A DNA stretch of 64,000 nt from Paraspadella gotoi (Eukaryota > Chaetognatha). The stretch is taken from NCBI GenBank assembly GCA_051294375.1, contig JBJCIZ010000239.1, positions 5,227,210-5,291,209 of the forward strand, read 5' to 3'. How positions within the stretch are numbered: the first letter of the stretch is position 1; every line of letters begins with the position of its first letter. The position numbers and the translations under genes were made by a program. The notes beneath the pieces were generated by a model that worked only from the letters and a program-made list of their open reading frames with translations, made no database searches and was not told the origin of the DNA. This document shows positions 9,535 to 22,741 of this stretch, in pieces.

Positions 9535-12420
9535 AGATTATTTTGATGTGGGCGCGCGGAGTTACAAGACAAAGGCCAGAGAAGGAAGACAGAAGAAGTT
9601 GATCGCCTGACGAATTCCGATGTTGCGATTCTTTCATTAAGTTGAAAGAAAGTTTAAAAATCGATTAATAATATGAAATTCATCTTTTATCTGTCTGCGC
9701 CGGATTCTTAGTTCCATTTGTTTGTATTATTTTCCATATATGATAAGCTCCACTTTATAATGAGTGGTGTATTTTTGCTCTCATATCATTTACGTGATGG
9801 CAAAAAAACTCTTTACATTTGACAGCAAAAATTACAACCGAAAACTAATTAAACACCTCGAAGCAATTAGGTTTTATACCTATAATAGATTACCCTCATT
9901 ATGAGAGCTAATTTTAATTTGATTTTTTACTATATTTTTATGCCAGTCCCTTGTGAGATGATGTCAATATCTCACTTGCCAAAAAACCGTTTTAAAAAGT
10001 TCACTACAATAGTTTCCGAGATATTGGTCATAAACGTCAGCCTTCAAGGCAAATTTGATACAGAATAAAATTTTCGAGTTTCTCTAAGGATCTCTGAACG
10101 CGCTAAGTACTAACTATTTTACAAAAAAAAGAGGAAACGTTTTTTGCTAGATCTCTCTTAAAGCAAAAGCCATAAAATGAGCAAGACAATGTGTACATCT
10201 GAAAAGTGAATAGGTCCTCTTAGAATGACAACAATTATTTTCTTGTTAAGCATATTATTTTTAAAATTTAAGTATTGTACCAATAGGATTATAGCTTGAC
10301 GATACTCCCGCCATTGTGCCCCGAAATTTTTCATTTTAACAAAGAATTTGTACTGTGCGGTAGTTTAATCCTTTAGTTTCTCCCGCATTGCTAAAAAAAG
10401 TTAATTTTCTTGGATAACTTTTGGAAAGAAAAGAGATTAGCAAGGTGAGTGTTACGCGATATCAAATTTAAAGCCCTAATCATGGGACCACCTTCTCTCC
10501 AAGAGGTTTTAATTAAAATTTCATCTATGATAATCTTTACACAGCTTTTGTTAAAATCATAGTTAAAGCTATTAACAAATTTTTTGTGTTAAAAATTTTG
10601 CGTGATTGAAAGGCCATATGAATTTTTTTGCTTTTTTCTTTTTCGTGATTTTTTGAAAAAAGGGAAGACTGAAATACCTATTATATTGTCATTTACCATT
10701 TTAAATTTATCTCTACTGCATAAATTTCTTGTTATTTTTTTTCAGTTAAAAGTAAAAAACAACAAGCAACAAATATGTAGTAGCTTCTGATAAAAATGTC
10801 TTTTTAAATATGAAAAATGATAAAAAACAAAAATGTATTTTAAAGCCTTGATATTAAAACAAGTCTGGACATCGACCTTCTTTGGCCCTTGTTGAAAAAC
10901 AAAAAATCGTCACTTTTCATTATCTTCCCAACTGCAAAAAAAAACTTGACAAACTGCTTGTTTGCATCATTAAATCACTACAAATTTACCAAACTAAATT
11001 ACGATAGCTGGCAGACATAATTCTAGACAAACCAGGCCAACGACCATCCTATTAGTGTTTAAAACTTGTATTTGACTACATTTTTCCTTTAAATCCAAGC
11101 GAAACATACAAAGAGAAATTTATATCCTCTTCCTCTTTCTTGAACTTTACTCTATTAAATACTAAACAGTCTTCAGCCGCCAAAGGAAAAAAAAACATTT
11201 ACAAAATCTACTCATCTGTGTACATCGAATGTCTCAGTCGTTTACTGATTAAAGCTTAGAATTTTTTAATTCGCCTCTTATTTGCCCACCAAGCCCCCTA
11301 GACATTGTTGCCACAAAAACTTTAAAAAACATTTTTTACTTGATGCTGCATACAAGGCGGAACCTGCATTTCTTGAATTTTTGTATTTTCCCTTTCAAAA
11401 CATATTAAATAAAAAATAGATTATATTGCGAGATGTTTGACATTGACAATGCCACTGCGTAAGGCTTCGTTACCCCCCCCCACTTTTTTTCCCGGAATAA
11501 TTTTTAAACTGACTGTTTTTTTTCCCGTCTATTTGAGACATTAACAATAACTTTTTGCGTTATAACTAGTTTTTTCAATTACACAATCTAACTTCCCGTA
11601 ATTCAGGCGAAAACGTTTAGGCGTGTCAAAAACAAATAGGCGCTAAAAAGCAGTAAAACGTTCTGGACAAATTAAAAATCGCAATGCGCAGGAAGTCTAC
11701 TATAAGTGTACAATAACGCTGCGCGAAAAAACATTAGATAAGCAATTATGCACTAAAGACGCCGCCGCCATGTATTCACGTAGATTTATATAACTTTCAG
11801 TTTCATTTTTAAAAAATCAAATATGTTAAAACTCGGCGCAATTCGTTTCCCTTTTGTCTTCGATCCGACGCCATACTTTCTCTTTTTTGGGGGCAGGGGT
11901 TGTGGAGAGGGCTGCAGGTGTTGAGGTTGCGGAGAGATCGCGTGTTTATTGGCTCTCATAAAGAGGAAGAGTTTTTAGCGCGCAACCAACGGACACCAAG
12001 GAGGCGGCCAAACCGTTGAAGACTTTAATCTCCTCTGACTTCTGTCTCTCTCTCTCTTTTTTTTTTCTCTCTCTATTTTCTCTTCTTTGTTTCTTTATGT
12101 CTGTGTCTCTTTCTCTATTTCGCTGTCTCTTTCTCTCTCTCTCTCTGTACTTTCCTTAACTTTTCTTTCATCCCAAATTTAATTTCACAAAAACAATTAA
12201 GGAAAATAAAAAAAAAGATGTTTTTTATCTATAAAAGAAAAATAATATAAAAAGACGAAGAGAAAATGACCAGATAAGAATAAACAGAAAAGAATTATAT
12301 AAATAAATAAATAAAATAAATAACATAAATAAATAAATTAAATAAATAAGAAGAAAGAAGAAATGACAAGAAAAAGATAAAGATAGAAAAGATAAGAAAA
12401 AAATATCTCTTGACAAAAAG
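9535..12420 (+). repeat. direct duplication, copy 1 (with insertion)
   Basis: Two segments (9535-9882 and 11,703-12,420) match 12,535-13,500 in the same order and orientation, including ATGTGGGCGCGCGG, ATGAAATTCAT, GATAAGCTCCACTT, GACGCCGCCGCC and GTTGAAGACTTTA. Copy 1 has many extra single bases compared with copy 2, and also holds a 1.8 kb segment absent from copy 2. Confidence 0.8.
9883..11702. mobile_element. 1.8 kb insertion with TIR-like ends
   Basis: Present in copy 1 and absent from copy 2 of the duplication. In copy 2 the flanks join as ACCTATATGTGTAC; in copy 1 the joints are CCTATA|ATAGATTACC and GTCTACTATA|AGTGTAC, so TA or TATA is repeated at both ends. The left end (TATAATAGATTACCC, then TTTTAATTTG) resembles the reverse complement of the right end (TATAGTAGACTTCCT, then TTTTTAATTTG), suggesting imperfect inverted termini. 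Inside, the sequence is AT-rich; the longest open frame (10,602-10,790) has no recognisable transposase motif. It fits a decayed or non-autonomous DNA transposon with a TA-type target site. The alternative is a 1.8 kb deletion in copy 2 at a CTATA microhomology. Confidence 0.4.
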
Positions 12421-12480
12421 ATATATTACTGTTTAATATAAATATAAATTCTCCCCTATCCATCTCTTATTCTCTCTCAT

Positions 12481-12513
<33 letters not shown>
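12481..12513 (+). repeat. (GA)n tract
   Basis: Near-perfect GA dinucleotides at the start of the second copy of the duplication. Confidence 0.9.
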
Positions 12514-12515
<2 letters not shown>

Positions 12516-12534
12516 GTTTACTATCTCATGGGAT

Positions 12535-13500
<966 letters not shown>

Positions 13501-13689
13501 TTGACAAAAGATTTTACTGTTTTTTTTTCTCCCCTTATCTCTTTTCTTTTAACTCACCCAAAATTTCCCTACTTTTTTGGTTTCAAGCGAAACACACGGC
13601 ATCTGCCAAAAAAATAAATAAAACAAGCGAGGGAGAGGAAAAGGGATCATAATCTCATTTGCATATTGCGGTCTTTTTCCTCCGATTTT

Positions 13690-13750
13690 TTTTTTAGCCC
13701 GAAGCCATCATAAATTCGGGCCTTCCTCTCTCTCTGTCTCTGTCTCACTA

Positions 13751-13846
<96 letters not shown>

Positions 13847-13926
13847 CGCTCATATTGGAAGACACTCATGATCCTCTTCCTCGGTTGGCTTTTTATTTTA
13901 GGATCAAGAGGAAATAGAGAGAGAGA
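13690..13926 (+). repeat. direct duplication across a gap, copy 1
   Basis: Contains GAAGCCATCATAAAT, a perfect 90-base (CT)n tract (13,754-13,842), CATATTGGAAG and GGATCAAGAGGAAATAGAGAG. It ends at the 25-N gap. The same ordered blocks, noisier, follow the gap at 14,066-14,292. Confidence 0.8.
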
Positions 13927-13951
13927 NNNNNNNNNNNNNNNNNNNNNNNNN
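13927..13951. other. assembly gap, exactly 25 N
   Basis: Separates a clean and a noisy copy of the same sequence. This is what results when fill from both sides overshoots but is not merged. Confidence 0.99.
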
Positions 13952-14065
13952 ATATACATACTTCTTTTGGTTCATGGCCGACAAGGCATCTTATATATAT
14001 TATATATCAATACATAGAGGAGGATTATCTAGGCAATTAGTTGCGTCCTTTGTTCCTCCAGCTTT

Positions 14066-14292
14066 TTTTAGCTCCCGTAAGCCATCATAAATATCGTAGG
14101 TAGCTTCCTCTCTCTCTGTCTCTTGTCTCAACTATCGCTCTCTCTCTCTCTCTGCTCACTGCTCTCTCTTCTCTCTCCGCAATTTCTCTCCTATCCGCTC
14201 CTCTGCCATATTGGAAGGACGACTCGTCGCTAATTCTTCATCGGATTTGGCTTTTATTCATTAGGATCAGAGGAGATAGAGCAGAGAGACGA
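14066..14292 (+). repeat. direct duplication across a gap, copy 2 (noisy)
   Basis: Repeats 13,690-13,926 with frequent single-base insertions (for example GTAAGCCATCATAAATATCG and CATATTGGAAGGACGACTCG) and with the CT tract broken up. Confidence 0.75.
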
Positions 14293-15171
14293 GAGTGAGA
14301 CAGAGAGGAGAGAGAGAGAGACGGACCCGACTATCCGTGTCTTCCAAGGATTTATGTAGCTATAAAACTATTTTCGAGATGGGAGGGAATTGATTTATGT
14401 GTCGCTGGCGGCGGGGGGTAGAGAGACGACGAGTAGGAGAAGAAGAGCAGAGGAAGAGAGAGAGAGAGAGAAGAATTGGGAGCGGATAAGGAGCGAAACC
14501 AAAACAAAATGGTGTAGTTAAGGAGCGACAAAACAGCTTAAGAATGAGAAGAAGAGGAGCGGAAAATAGTGGAGCCGAAATTTTGGTTCGATTCTTTTTT
14601 TATTATCAATAATAGAACATAAAAAAATAGTAACAGTCACAATAAAAGTGTAAATAGATCGGAACAGATAAAAACTATACTGATAACATGAAAAATAACA
14701 AAATACACTACTAAGAGAAAAGATGGAAAAAACGTGAGTTGCTCGCCAATATTTTAGAAGCAGGAGAAAGTTGGTTTCGGAATAAAGCACATTTCTTCAT
14801 GAAGCAAAACAGGAATGTAAGACTATGCTTTAATTGGTAACATATGCTATCGATAATCTATTAAAATAATACATTGTTTTTAATATTACAATCTTAACTG
14901 TATGCAAGACTGACTGTGCCAGAAAGGTGAAATGGAACATCATGCTACTATATGCAAATTAGATTTAAGTATGAATTCGTGAATCTTTTATTAACAGCGA
15001 AGTAGGGTTACGGGGGACAGACGGTGAGGTTGAATCGGTTGGTGAAATTGAGTGGGAGTGGTTGAGTCGATGGGGGGGGGGGAAAGGTTAATAGAATCTC
15101 CCCAGGAGACGAAGTTGAATCAACGACAAAAAGAGGATCCGTTTAAAAAATAAAACAAAAGGCTAAACGCC

Positions 15172-15460
15172 GACGATAAGGGAAGACGACGATGAAGACG
15201 ACGATAAACGACGACGATGAAGACGACGACGATGATGACGACGAGGATTACGAGAGACAACGAAGACGACGACAATGATGACGAAAGAAATGATGAAGAC
15301 GATGAAGACGACGACGATGACGACGATAAAGCTGGCGAAGGAAAAGATGACGACGACGACGACGACGAAAGCGCCTACGACTATGAAAGCCACAACAACG
15401 ACACTGATGACAAAAACGACAATGACGACGACAGGCAACGACGATGATGACGACAATGAA
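15172..15460 (+). repeat. long GAC (ACG-class) triplet array
   Basis: About 290 bases of GACGAC/GATGAC/GAAGAC triplets with interruptions. It lies 340 bases before kinesin exon 2. All apparent Asp- or Thr-rich frames are readings of the array. Confidence 0.9.
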
Positions 15461-15798
15461 GTCGTTAATCCAGAATTAAGGCTTTAGGACGGACCTTGAC
15501 CAAAATGTTTAAACTGTTGTCTTTCGATAAATTATACTTATAAATTTGTTTTCTTTCGCTTAACAATTACTGTTTTGTAATATGGATGGCTGCATTAACA
15601 CAAACTAGCCTATTCAAAGTTGGGGACAAGACAGTCTGTCAATTAAATACATAGATCATTTATTATCGTTATTAAAAATTTCATATTTTGTCTCTCGTCT
15701 CCTCAGTTATAATAAATAGATTGACGGGTCTGTTCCCAGACACTTACCCTTTTTCAATCGATTCCTCACCTCGGTTACTTCTCCTTCTTTCCCTCCAG

Positions 15799-15892
15799 AG
15801 CGAGATCTGCGCTGCTGCCCTCTCCGACCTCCTGCGCTGCGTCGTCGGCGGGACCGACGCTGCGCTCTTCTCCTACGGCTACGCCAATATGG
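15799..15892 (+). CDS. KIF26-family kinesin, exon 2 (helix before P-loop, start of P-loop)
   Basis: Follows a good acceptor (cttctttccctccag) and reads SEICAAALSDLLRCVVGGTD, then AALFSYGYANM plus one base, before donor gtgagt. This matches the kinesin helix and strand leading to the P-loop (family wording xEVCxxxVxxVIxxVxxGxDGCIF). Conventional kinesins have FAYGQTGSGKT; here the segment across the splice is FSYGYANM|GKT. The GxxxxGKT spacing is kept but the QTGS signature is lost, as in vertebrate KIF26. The exon is 94 bases, enters in phase 0 and leaves in phase 1, joining exactly to 48353. The 32 kb intron that follows contains many gaps but no missing residues relative to the family. Confidence 0.9.
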
Positions 15893-16679
15893 GTGAGTTT
15901 AGTAAAAAAAAATGGCGCAATCGTTGCGTATTTATTTTCATATTTTTTTATTTATAATATATAATGTATTAATATATATTTTTCTTTATTTATGCGAACT
16001 ACTGCTATATAAAGTTATTTTAAATAACACTTTAAATATTCTAAATTTTAATTATTAAAAATAAAAATTTACCGACGTCTACGATCCCTTTACTAAAAAT
16101 GTCACTGAAGTGGCGCAGCAAGATTAAACCAACTTACCGCCAACCGCAGAATGAACGGTTGAACTTTCATGTGCTCGAGTACTAAGTTCTTGGCCGCCGC
16201 GTAAAAAACTTTCGTAAAACACGATCTTCTTAAATGTGGTTGTCTGGACTTTTATCTGTGATTCTTACTCTCGGCTCTCACCTCTTTTCCCTCTTTTTCT
16301 TTCTTTAAACAACCTAACAACATGCAATACATACCGAATAAATATAAATATAGTTTCCAGTTTTAAAATCTTTCAAAATGCGAACGTGGTTTTTGTCTCT
16401 TATTTTCATCATGTTGTATGTCCTAAACTTTTTTTTTTTAATTCTTTCTTTTATTTTTTTCTAATCCCCCCAATCTTTTTTGTTCTTTTTATCATGTTAG
16501 TTTTCTTGCCTCTTTATATCCGGCGTCTCCTATTTCTAGGCGGCCTGCGACGCAGACAGAAACCAAAGGAACAATCAAAAGTGTTTATTTGAGTCATGAC
16601 CGTAAAAACTAAGGGATCGTACGGGGGGTAATCTCTTTCCGAAGTCTCGACAGACCGACGCCACACAGCCAGAGAGCAA

Positions 16680-16881
16680 GAGGAGAGAAGAGAGAGAGGA
16701 GAGAGAGAGGAGAGAGAGAGACGAGGAGATGAGAGAGAGAGAAGAGAGGAGAGAGAGGAGAGTAATGATTCGGGTTCGTGTTAAACATTGAAAAGTGGAA
16801 AAATGGGAAGCTGAAAATAAACAATGGAAAATGAAATTGATCACGGAAGAAATGGAGAGAGAGAGCAGACGAAGAGAGGAA

Positions 16882-16930
<49 letters not shown>

Positions 16931-17055
16931 CGAGACAAGAGAGAGAGAGAGGAGAGCCCGATACGGAGGGAGAAGAGACGAAAGAGAGATGAGAGAGAAA
17001 GAGAGAGAGGACGAGAGAGAAGAAGAGAGAGAGAGAAGAAGAGAAAGAGAGTTTT
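16680..17055 (+). repeat. impure GA-rich tracts
   Basis: Two blocks (16,680-16,760 and 16,850-17,050) of GA with irregular AGG/ACG interruptions, separated by a unique AT-rich island (16,765-16,845). Long frames across this stretch are low-complexity artefacts. Confidence 0.8.
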
Positions 17056-18368
17056 GTTTTTCACTACAGCACTCAAACCAATAAGCGTGAACAGCGACGT
17101 AGAAGGGAGAAAAAAAAAAGAAGAAAAAAAAAAGATTTAAAAAATCAGTTCGTCCGACAAAAAAAAACAACTTTTTTGGTTCCCTGAAATTTTAATAAAT
17201 AATAAAATAAATAAAAAATAAAAGAAAAAGACGTCACTTTGTCTTCCCGCTGAGTTTTTTTGACTCTTTTGTTTGAGGGAATTTATTTTCCTCTATTCCG
17301 CGCCATCTCTCGGGAGAAAAATAAAGGTTGTTTCTTTTTGTCTTTATTCCTTTCCTAAATTTACTCTTTCGTCTCTTCTAACTTACGGTTGATTCTGAGT
17401 CACATTATCATCTCACTGCTCGTCTCTCTACTGCTCTCTCTCTCCTCTCTCTCATCCTCTCTTACTCTGCTCTCCTACGCGTCTCTCTCGTCTCTCGTAT
17501 CTCTCCCACGAACTGTCAGCACGCTCTGAATAATGCCTAAAGACAGCCACGCCGGAGTTCATTTAACTAGTTTGCCTCCGACAACATATCTACAACCGTC
17601 GAGCGTGTTTATATACCAAATCCTCTCCTCTTTTTGATAAAAATAAACAAAAATAGTGAAGCAAAGAAGTATCTTTCATGCTTAAACTTCCTTCCTCTTT
17701 TGTGATGAGAGAGAGAGAGGGAGAAGTAGAGAAGAGAGAGGAAGAGAGATAGACGAGATGAGCAGTAGAGAGAAGACGAGATGAGTAGAGAGAGAGAGAG
17801 AGACAATCTTGAGAAACGGTTTGAAGTGGTGAAGGAATAACAGTAAAATTAAATTGCTTTGAGATTGGGTCAATTTAAAAAACGGTTTTTTTTTAAAGGG
17901 CTGGATGCAAGATTTTCAATGATATAGTATATGCGGCGCTAGGGAGGCCCATTCTCTCTCTCTTTCCTTTTCTTTTCCTTTCCTTCCTCAATTCTTTTCT
18001 TTTCTTTACTCCCTTTTTAACTTTCCTTTCTATCCTTTTTCTCTTTTTTCTTTCTTTTTCTTTCCTATTCTTACCTTTCCTCCATTTTCCTTATTTTTCT
18101 TTTCTTTTCCCCCATTTTTCCTCCCTCACCCGTCCCCCTTCTTCTTATCTCAAAACGAACTTCACCGAATATTGAAAAAGAACAATGAATAACGCAAAGT
18201 TTTTTTTTTTTTCTCCCAACTCTTTTATGCAAATCCTATTCCTTTCCTCCTTTTTCCTTTTGACGAATTTCGATCGCTGTTCTTTTGTTCGAGAAGAGAG
18301 AAAATAAATTCCTCCTTTTTTTTATCTTCGACGAAAAGAGAAAAAAAAAATCTAATGGAGGAATGAGC

Positions 18369-18455
18369 GACTGTCGGCTTTGTCGGCTTTGTCGGCTTTG
18401 TCGGCTTTGTCGGCTTTGTCGGCTTTGTCGGCTTTGTCGGCCTTGTCGGTTATGG
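18369..18455 (+). repeat. CGGCTTTGT 9-bp tandem repeat
   Basis: Seven perfect and about two diverged copies of CGGCTTTGT. The period is a multiple of three, so all frames stay open, but there is no flanking protein-like sequence. Confidence 0.95.
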
Positions 18456-18923
18456 CGGAGCGGCGGCTTCGTCGGTCGGTCAGCGATTCATTTTCAATTG
18501 CAAATGTTCGCGTTTAACTAATGAATTTTGCCATCAAGTTATTTTGTTTGTTAAGTCAGTTAAGTATTTTCTACTCGTTCCACCGTTTGTAATAATTTTA
18601 ATCCGCTCAATGACGAATCTAAAAAAATCATTTACATTTTATATGAAAATCATTAATATGATGTAATAAAAATAGAAATTGTAACCATAAGTTAGAATTT
18701 AGGAACTTAAACGAATCGACTCTCTCTCTATCCCACTTTTTTCCTCGGATAATTTCTTCTCATCTCTCCCCCTCCCCCCCTATCACTGCATCCCTCACCA
18801 AAAAATCACTTACTCTCACTCACTCCGTCTCACCCAAATTCATCTCGATTCATCTCTTCTCCGTGAATTATGTGACGCGAATGTGAGTTTCGCCGAATGT
18901 AAGGCGATCGTTGCCGAGGTTTA

Positions 18924-18928
18924 TCACT

Positions 18929-18965
<37 letters not shown>

Positions 18966-18967
18966 GC
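18924..18967 (+). repeat. (GTC)n triplet array
   Basis: Fourteen or so perfect CGT/GTC triplets. Confidence 0.95.
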
Positions 18968-19506
18968 CCCATCTTTGTTGTTGTCGTTGTCCATATTATG
19001 ACCCAATAAATTTTCGCGAGTGTATTAGGAGCAAATCTTAATTTCGACCAGAAATGAAAACAAAACAAATTTAGGGTAAGATTGATTGATTGATTGAATG
19101 AGGGCTTGGCTCAGGTTCAACCCGTCTACTACGTATAAACATTGACATATACAATAGCAACTACGGACGAAGCGTCTATTAATCATATCCATGCATATAT
19201 CAGAGTTTAAATAACAATAAAAGTAAGTTTGTTTCGTATTAAATAGAATTTACTTTAGTTATTCTCTCTTTGAATAATAAAAAATTAATATTCGGTATTA
19301 AATAAAAAAAATGCATGTAAATGAGCCGCGTTGAAATAACTAAAACGTTTCTTTGTTCTATCTGAATAAAAATAATTTTGATTTTTTCAAACAAAAACGT
19401 TTTGAAAAATCTGACATTGAATGGTTCGCCGAGGCAGAAAGACTCCTTGACAAAAACATTTTGAAAGATTCATTATTTCGTACGTTGAACGAGCTCTCGC
19501 TATGGT

Positions 19507-19507
<1 letters not shown>

Positions 19508-19563
<56 letters not shown>

Positions 19564-19580
19564 CTTCTCTCTCTCTCTCA
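19508..19580 (+). repeat. (CT)n tract
   Basis: Perfect CT dinucleotides for about 50 bases followed by an impure tail. Confidence 0.95.
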
Positions 19581-19697
19581 ATTCACAGAATAAAATTTTT
19601 TCCACATTAACCAACCGAAAATCCGGGAGATGTTTTACGAGATTTCTCCCTCGACCTTTGTTTTAGAACTCCATAATTCCCCCTTGCTTTGCTTTGT

Positions 19698-20045
19698 CTT
19701 CTTTCTTTCTTTCTTTTTTCTTTCTTTTCTTTCTTTCTTTCTTCTTTCTTTCTTTCTTTCTTTCCTTTTTTCATTTTTCTTAATATCTTCATATCTTTGG
19801 GTATTCGTTTCTCTGTTCCTTACTTTCTTTTGTTTCTTTCTTTCTTTCTTTCTTTCTTTTCTTCTTTTCTTTCTTTCTTTCTTTCTTCTTTCTATGCTTC
19901 TCCCTATTTTTTCTTCTATTTTTCTTTTCTTTCCTTTTCTTCTTTATCTTTTCTTATTTTTTCTTTCTTCTTCTCATTTTTTTTCTTCTTTATATTTCCT
20001 CCTTTCTTCTTTCTCCTTCCTTCGCTTTTTATCCCCTTTTTTCTG
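19698..20045 (+). repeat. polypyrimidine CTTT-rich tract
   Basis: About 350 bases of (CTTT)n variants, almost purine-free. The F/S/L-rich open frames here are translations of the repeat. Confidence 0.9.
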
Positions 20046-21267
20046 CTGAGTCTAAATTTTGCTCCCGGGGTCAGTTTCTGTCGTTGCCCGCGATCTCCTC
20101 GTGATTGGATAGCTGAGGGTTAAGTTTAAGCATCACCCCATTGGTGAGGTCGCCGCGCAGGGCGCACTTAAAACCTTTAGTAAGCACTTCCACATTGTTT
20201 ACTTTTAATTTTGTTTGACTTTCTCCGCGCGAAACCAAAAAAAACCTCAAAACTATCAAAAGGGAAACAACGACATCATAACCCCCTAAAAAATGTTCCG
20301 TCTTCTTTCAGTCCGTTCAGCATCTTTCCTCTGTCCGTACATCCGTCCGTCCAAATAACCCATCAACTTGTTCCATGCAAATCGTTAATTTCTCTGCGAA
20401 TCGATATGCGGGTTTTCGCTTCTTCCTTAAGCACTCCTCAAAAAAATTAACAATCGGCCATCATTGACCCAAAAAAAAAAAAGATTAACTCTTTTGTATG
20501 AGTCTAAAACAGTTTTTTCTAACGGAATTTCCTATTTTCTCTCTACCTATTTGTTTGTTTATTTTCTTTAAAATCCTGTTCCAAAAAAATATGACGATTT
20601 GTCTTTTGCATTTATAATAGCTAGCGACTTTGTATTTTTTTCTAAATGACGAATTTTCGCCTTGAGCTCCTGACGAAATCGCAAAGGATTTTTCGCTTGG
20701 GAATTGGAGAGACCAGGAAATAAAAAAAAAACCGCGTAAAGAAAAAAAAAAAAATAAGAAAAAACCCAAATAAAAAATTTGGTGAGATGTTAGTGAAGAA
20801 GTATTCATCGTCCCTTTACGATTATGAGGCGGACACGGAAACGACGATTGGCTGGAAAGGACGATCCGTCCGGATCTTTCTTCCAATTACGGAATAGCGT
20901 CGGAGAGAAGATTGAAAAAATATAACTCCTGGATTAGTTGAGTTTTGGGGAAAGTATGTTTCACAAAATCACTAAAGTTAAAATGCGACGGGACCGGTTT
21001 TATATTTTCCATTTGTAAGAAAAAACAACATGCAGAATCATTTGATAAAAAATTCGTCACAATCTTGTTTTCGCGTTTAGCCGCAATGTCGCTACGCCCC
21101 CTTTCGCTCGTTTCGCTTTTTACCTAAAGATGGCCGGCGGGATCGCCGTTAGAGAATGCTCGGCGTTATATCTGGACGGAGAAAACAAAATTACGTTGCC
21201 GGAAATGACATCAGCTTTCGGATCCGAGGCTTTAAAAATCCCGTAACGGGAAATAAAGATATGACTT

Positions 21268-21372
21268 ATTTTTTTTTCTTTCTTATTTGTCTTTTCTTGT
21301 CTTTTCTTCTTTCTTTCTTTTCTTTCTTTCTTTTCTCTTTCTTTCTTTCTTTCTTCTTTCTTTTTTTTTAAC
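21268..21372 (+). repeat. CTTT-rich polypyrimidine tract
   Basis: About 100 bases of TTTCTTTC variants. Confidence 0.85.
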
Positions 21373-22004
21373 TTTTCTTATCTTCAAAGAAAATATAAAA
21401 CTGTTGTTCCTAAAATCGAACGACCCATTGTCTGCACTGACAGACGATGAAGAGATAAAGCGATGACCTGATAAAATATCATGCATCATATCGGTAACTT
21501 TTGGAATACAAAGAACATATTTTATTTTACAAACAACTTAGTATCCAATTTTCGACCAATGTAAAAGTCCGGGTTCGAGGTTTTGAACTTCCCCAGTTTT
21601 AACTTCTAGGTCAAAATAATACTTTCTCTACAACGAGGAGTTTATTTTTGTTTTGAATTTGACAACCCTTTTCAGCTTTTGGATCCCTTATCTTCAAAAA
21701 AAATGATGACGGACGAAGATTTTAAGGCCAGAGGGAGAAAAGGATGGGTGGGGGTGTTTACCGACTTACCGGACAACCCCCCCCCCTCAACCTTTTCGTT
21801 CTTTCGTTTCGAGTTCATGATTCTCCCGCGTTTGTTTACCGGCTCGTGGAAAAAAAAACGAAAATTGGGGGCATAGGAATGACCAAATATTGAGAGGTCC
21901 GATGGATGACCCAAATTGAGCATTAGGAATGTCCGGTTTTTAACGGTGGCGAGGCGTCGACAAAAAGGTTTGACCTTTCTTGAGTGTGAGAGGGGGGGGT
22001 TGAA

Positions 22005-22290
22005 AAAGAGGTGGAGAGAGGAGAGAGATGAGAGGAGGAGAGAGGGAGAGAGGGACGAGAGAGATGAGAGAGAGACGAGGAGAGAGAGAGAGAGAGAGAG
22101 ATGAGAGAGAGAAATGATGAGAACGCATTTGTTTTGCTTTGTGATGATGGTGGAAAAGAGGGAGGGATCTGGAGAGAGAGAGAGGAGAATGAGAGAGAGA
22201 GATGAGAGAGAAGAAGATGATGCCGAGATGCGAGAGGAGAGGTATGACTAGAAGAAGAGTAGAGAGAGAGAGAGAGAGAGAGGAGTATGG
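22005..22290 (+). repeat. impure GA-rich block
   Basis: GAGAGA with ATGAGA interruptions. A second block follows at 22,420-22,570. Confidence 0.8.
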
Positions 22291-22741
22291 TGCGAGGAAG
22301 AACCACTCGTGGCAACTGCTTCCTTGAGTTTTCATCTATTATAAAAAAAACAAAAGAAATTCTGGTCAAAATTACTATGAAAGGAGGTTAGGAGACGATG
22401 AGACCAGACGAGGAGGAGATGGAGAGAGAGAGAGAGAGAGGAGAGGGAGAGAGTGGATGATTGAGGAGAAAGACGTGATCCGGCAGAGGAGAGATGAGAA
22501 GAGAGAGAGCCGGATAGTGTAGAGAGAGACAAAGACCCAGGGACAGATTAGGACAGATACAGAGAGGACAGACAAAGGATTGTGGGTGAGATTTCCTCTA
22601 AAATCGGTTTAGAGATATATGGAAACAAAGATGGCCGGAATTTCGGCGATGCTTAGCGCGATCGCTTTTAATACCGAAAAAGCGGTTGAATATTGAAAGC
22701 GAGATTCTCTTTTAACGAAAATATAATTTCGGAATATGCGT

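Noticed and set aside
9883-11702. Assignment of the 1.8 kb segment to Tc1/mariner or piggyBac
   Set aside because: The TA-like joint is suggestive, but no transposase motif or known terminal sequence is recognisable.
15163-15487. Asp/Glu-rich or Val-rich frames
   Set aside because: Translations of a GAC triplet array. The real kinesin exon begins 300 bases later with its own splice acceptor.
21129-21246. Short frame starting ATGGCCGGCGGGATCGCC (38 codons)
   Set aside because: Balanced composition but no recognised family, no splice sites and a stop after 38 codons; probably chance.
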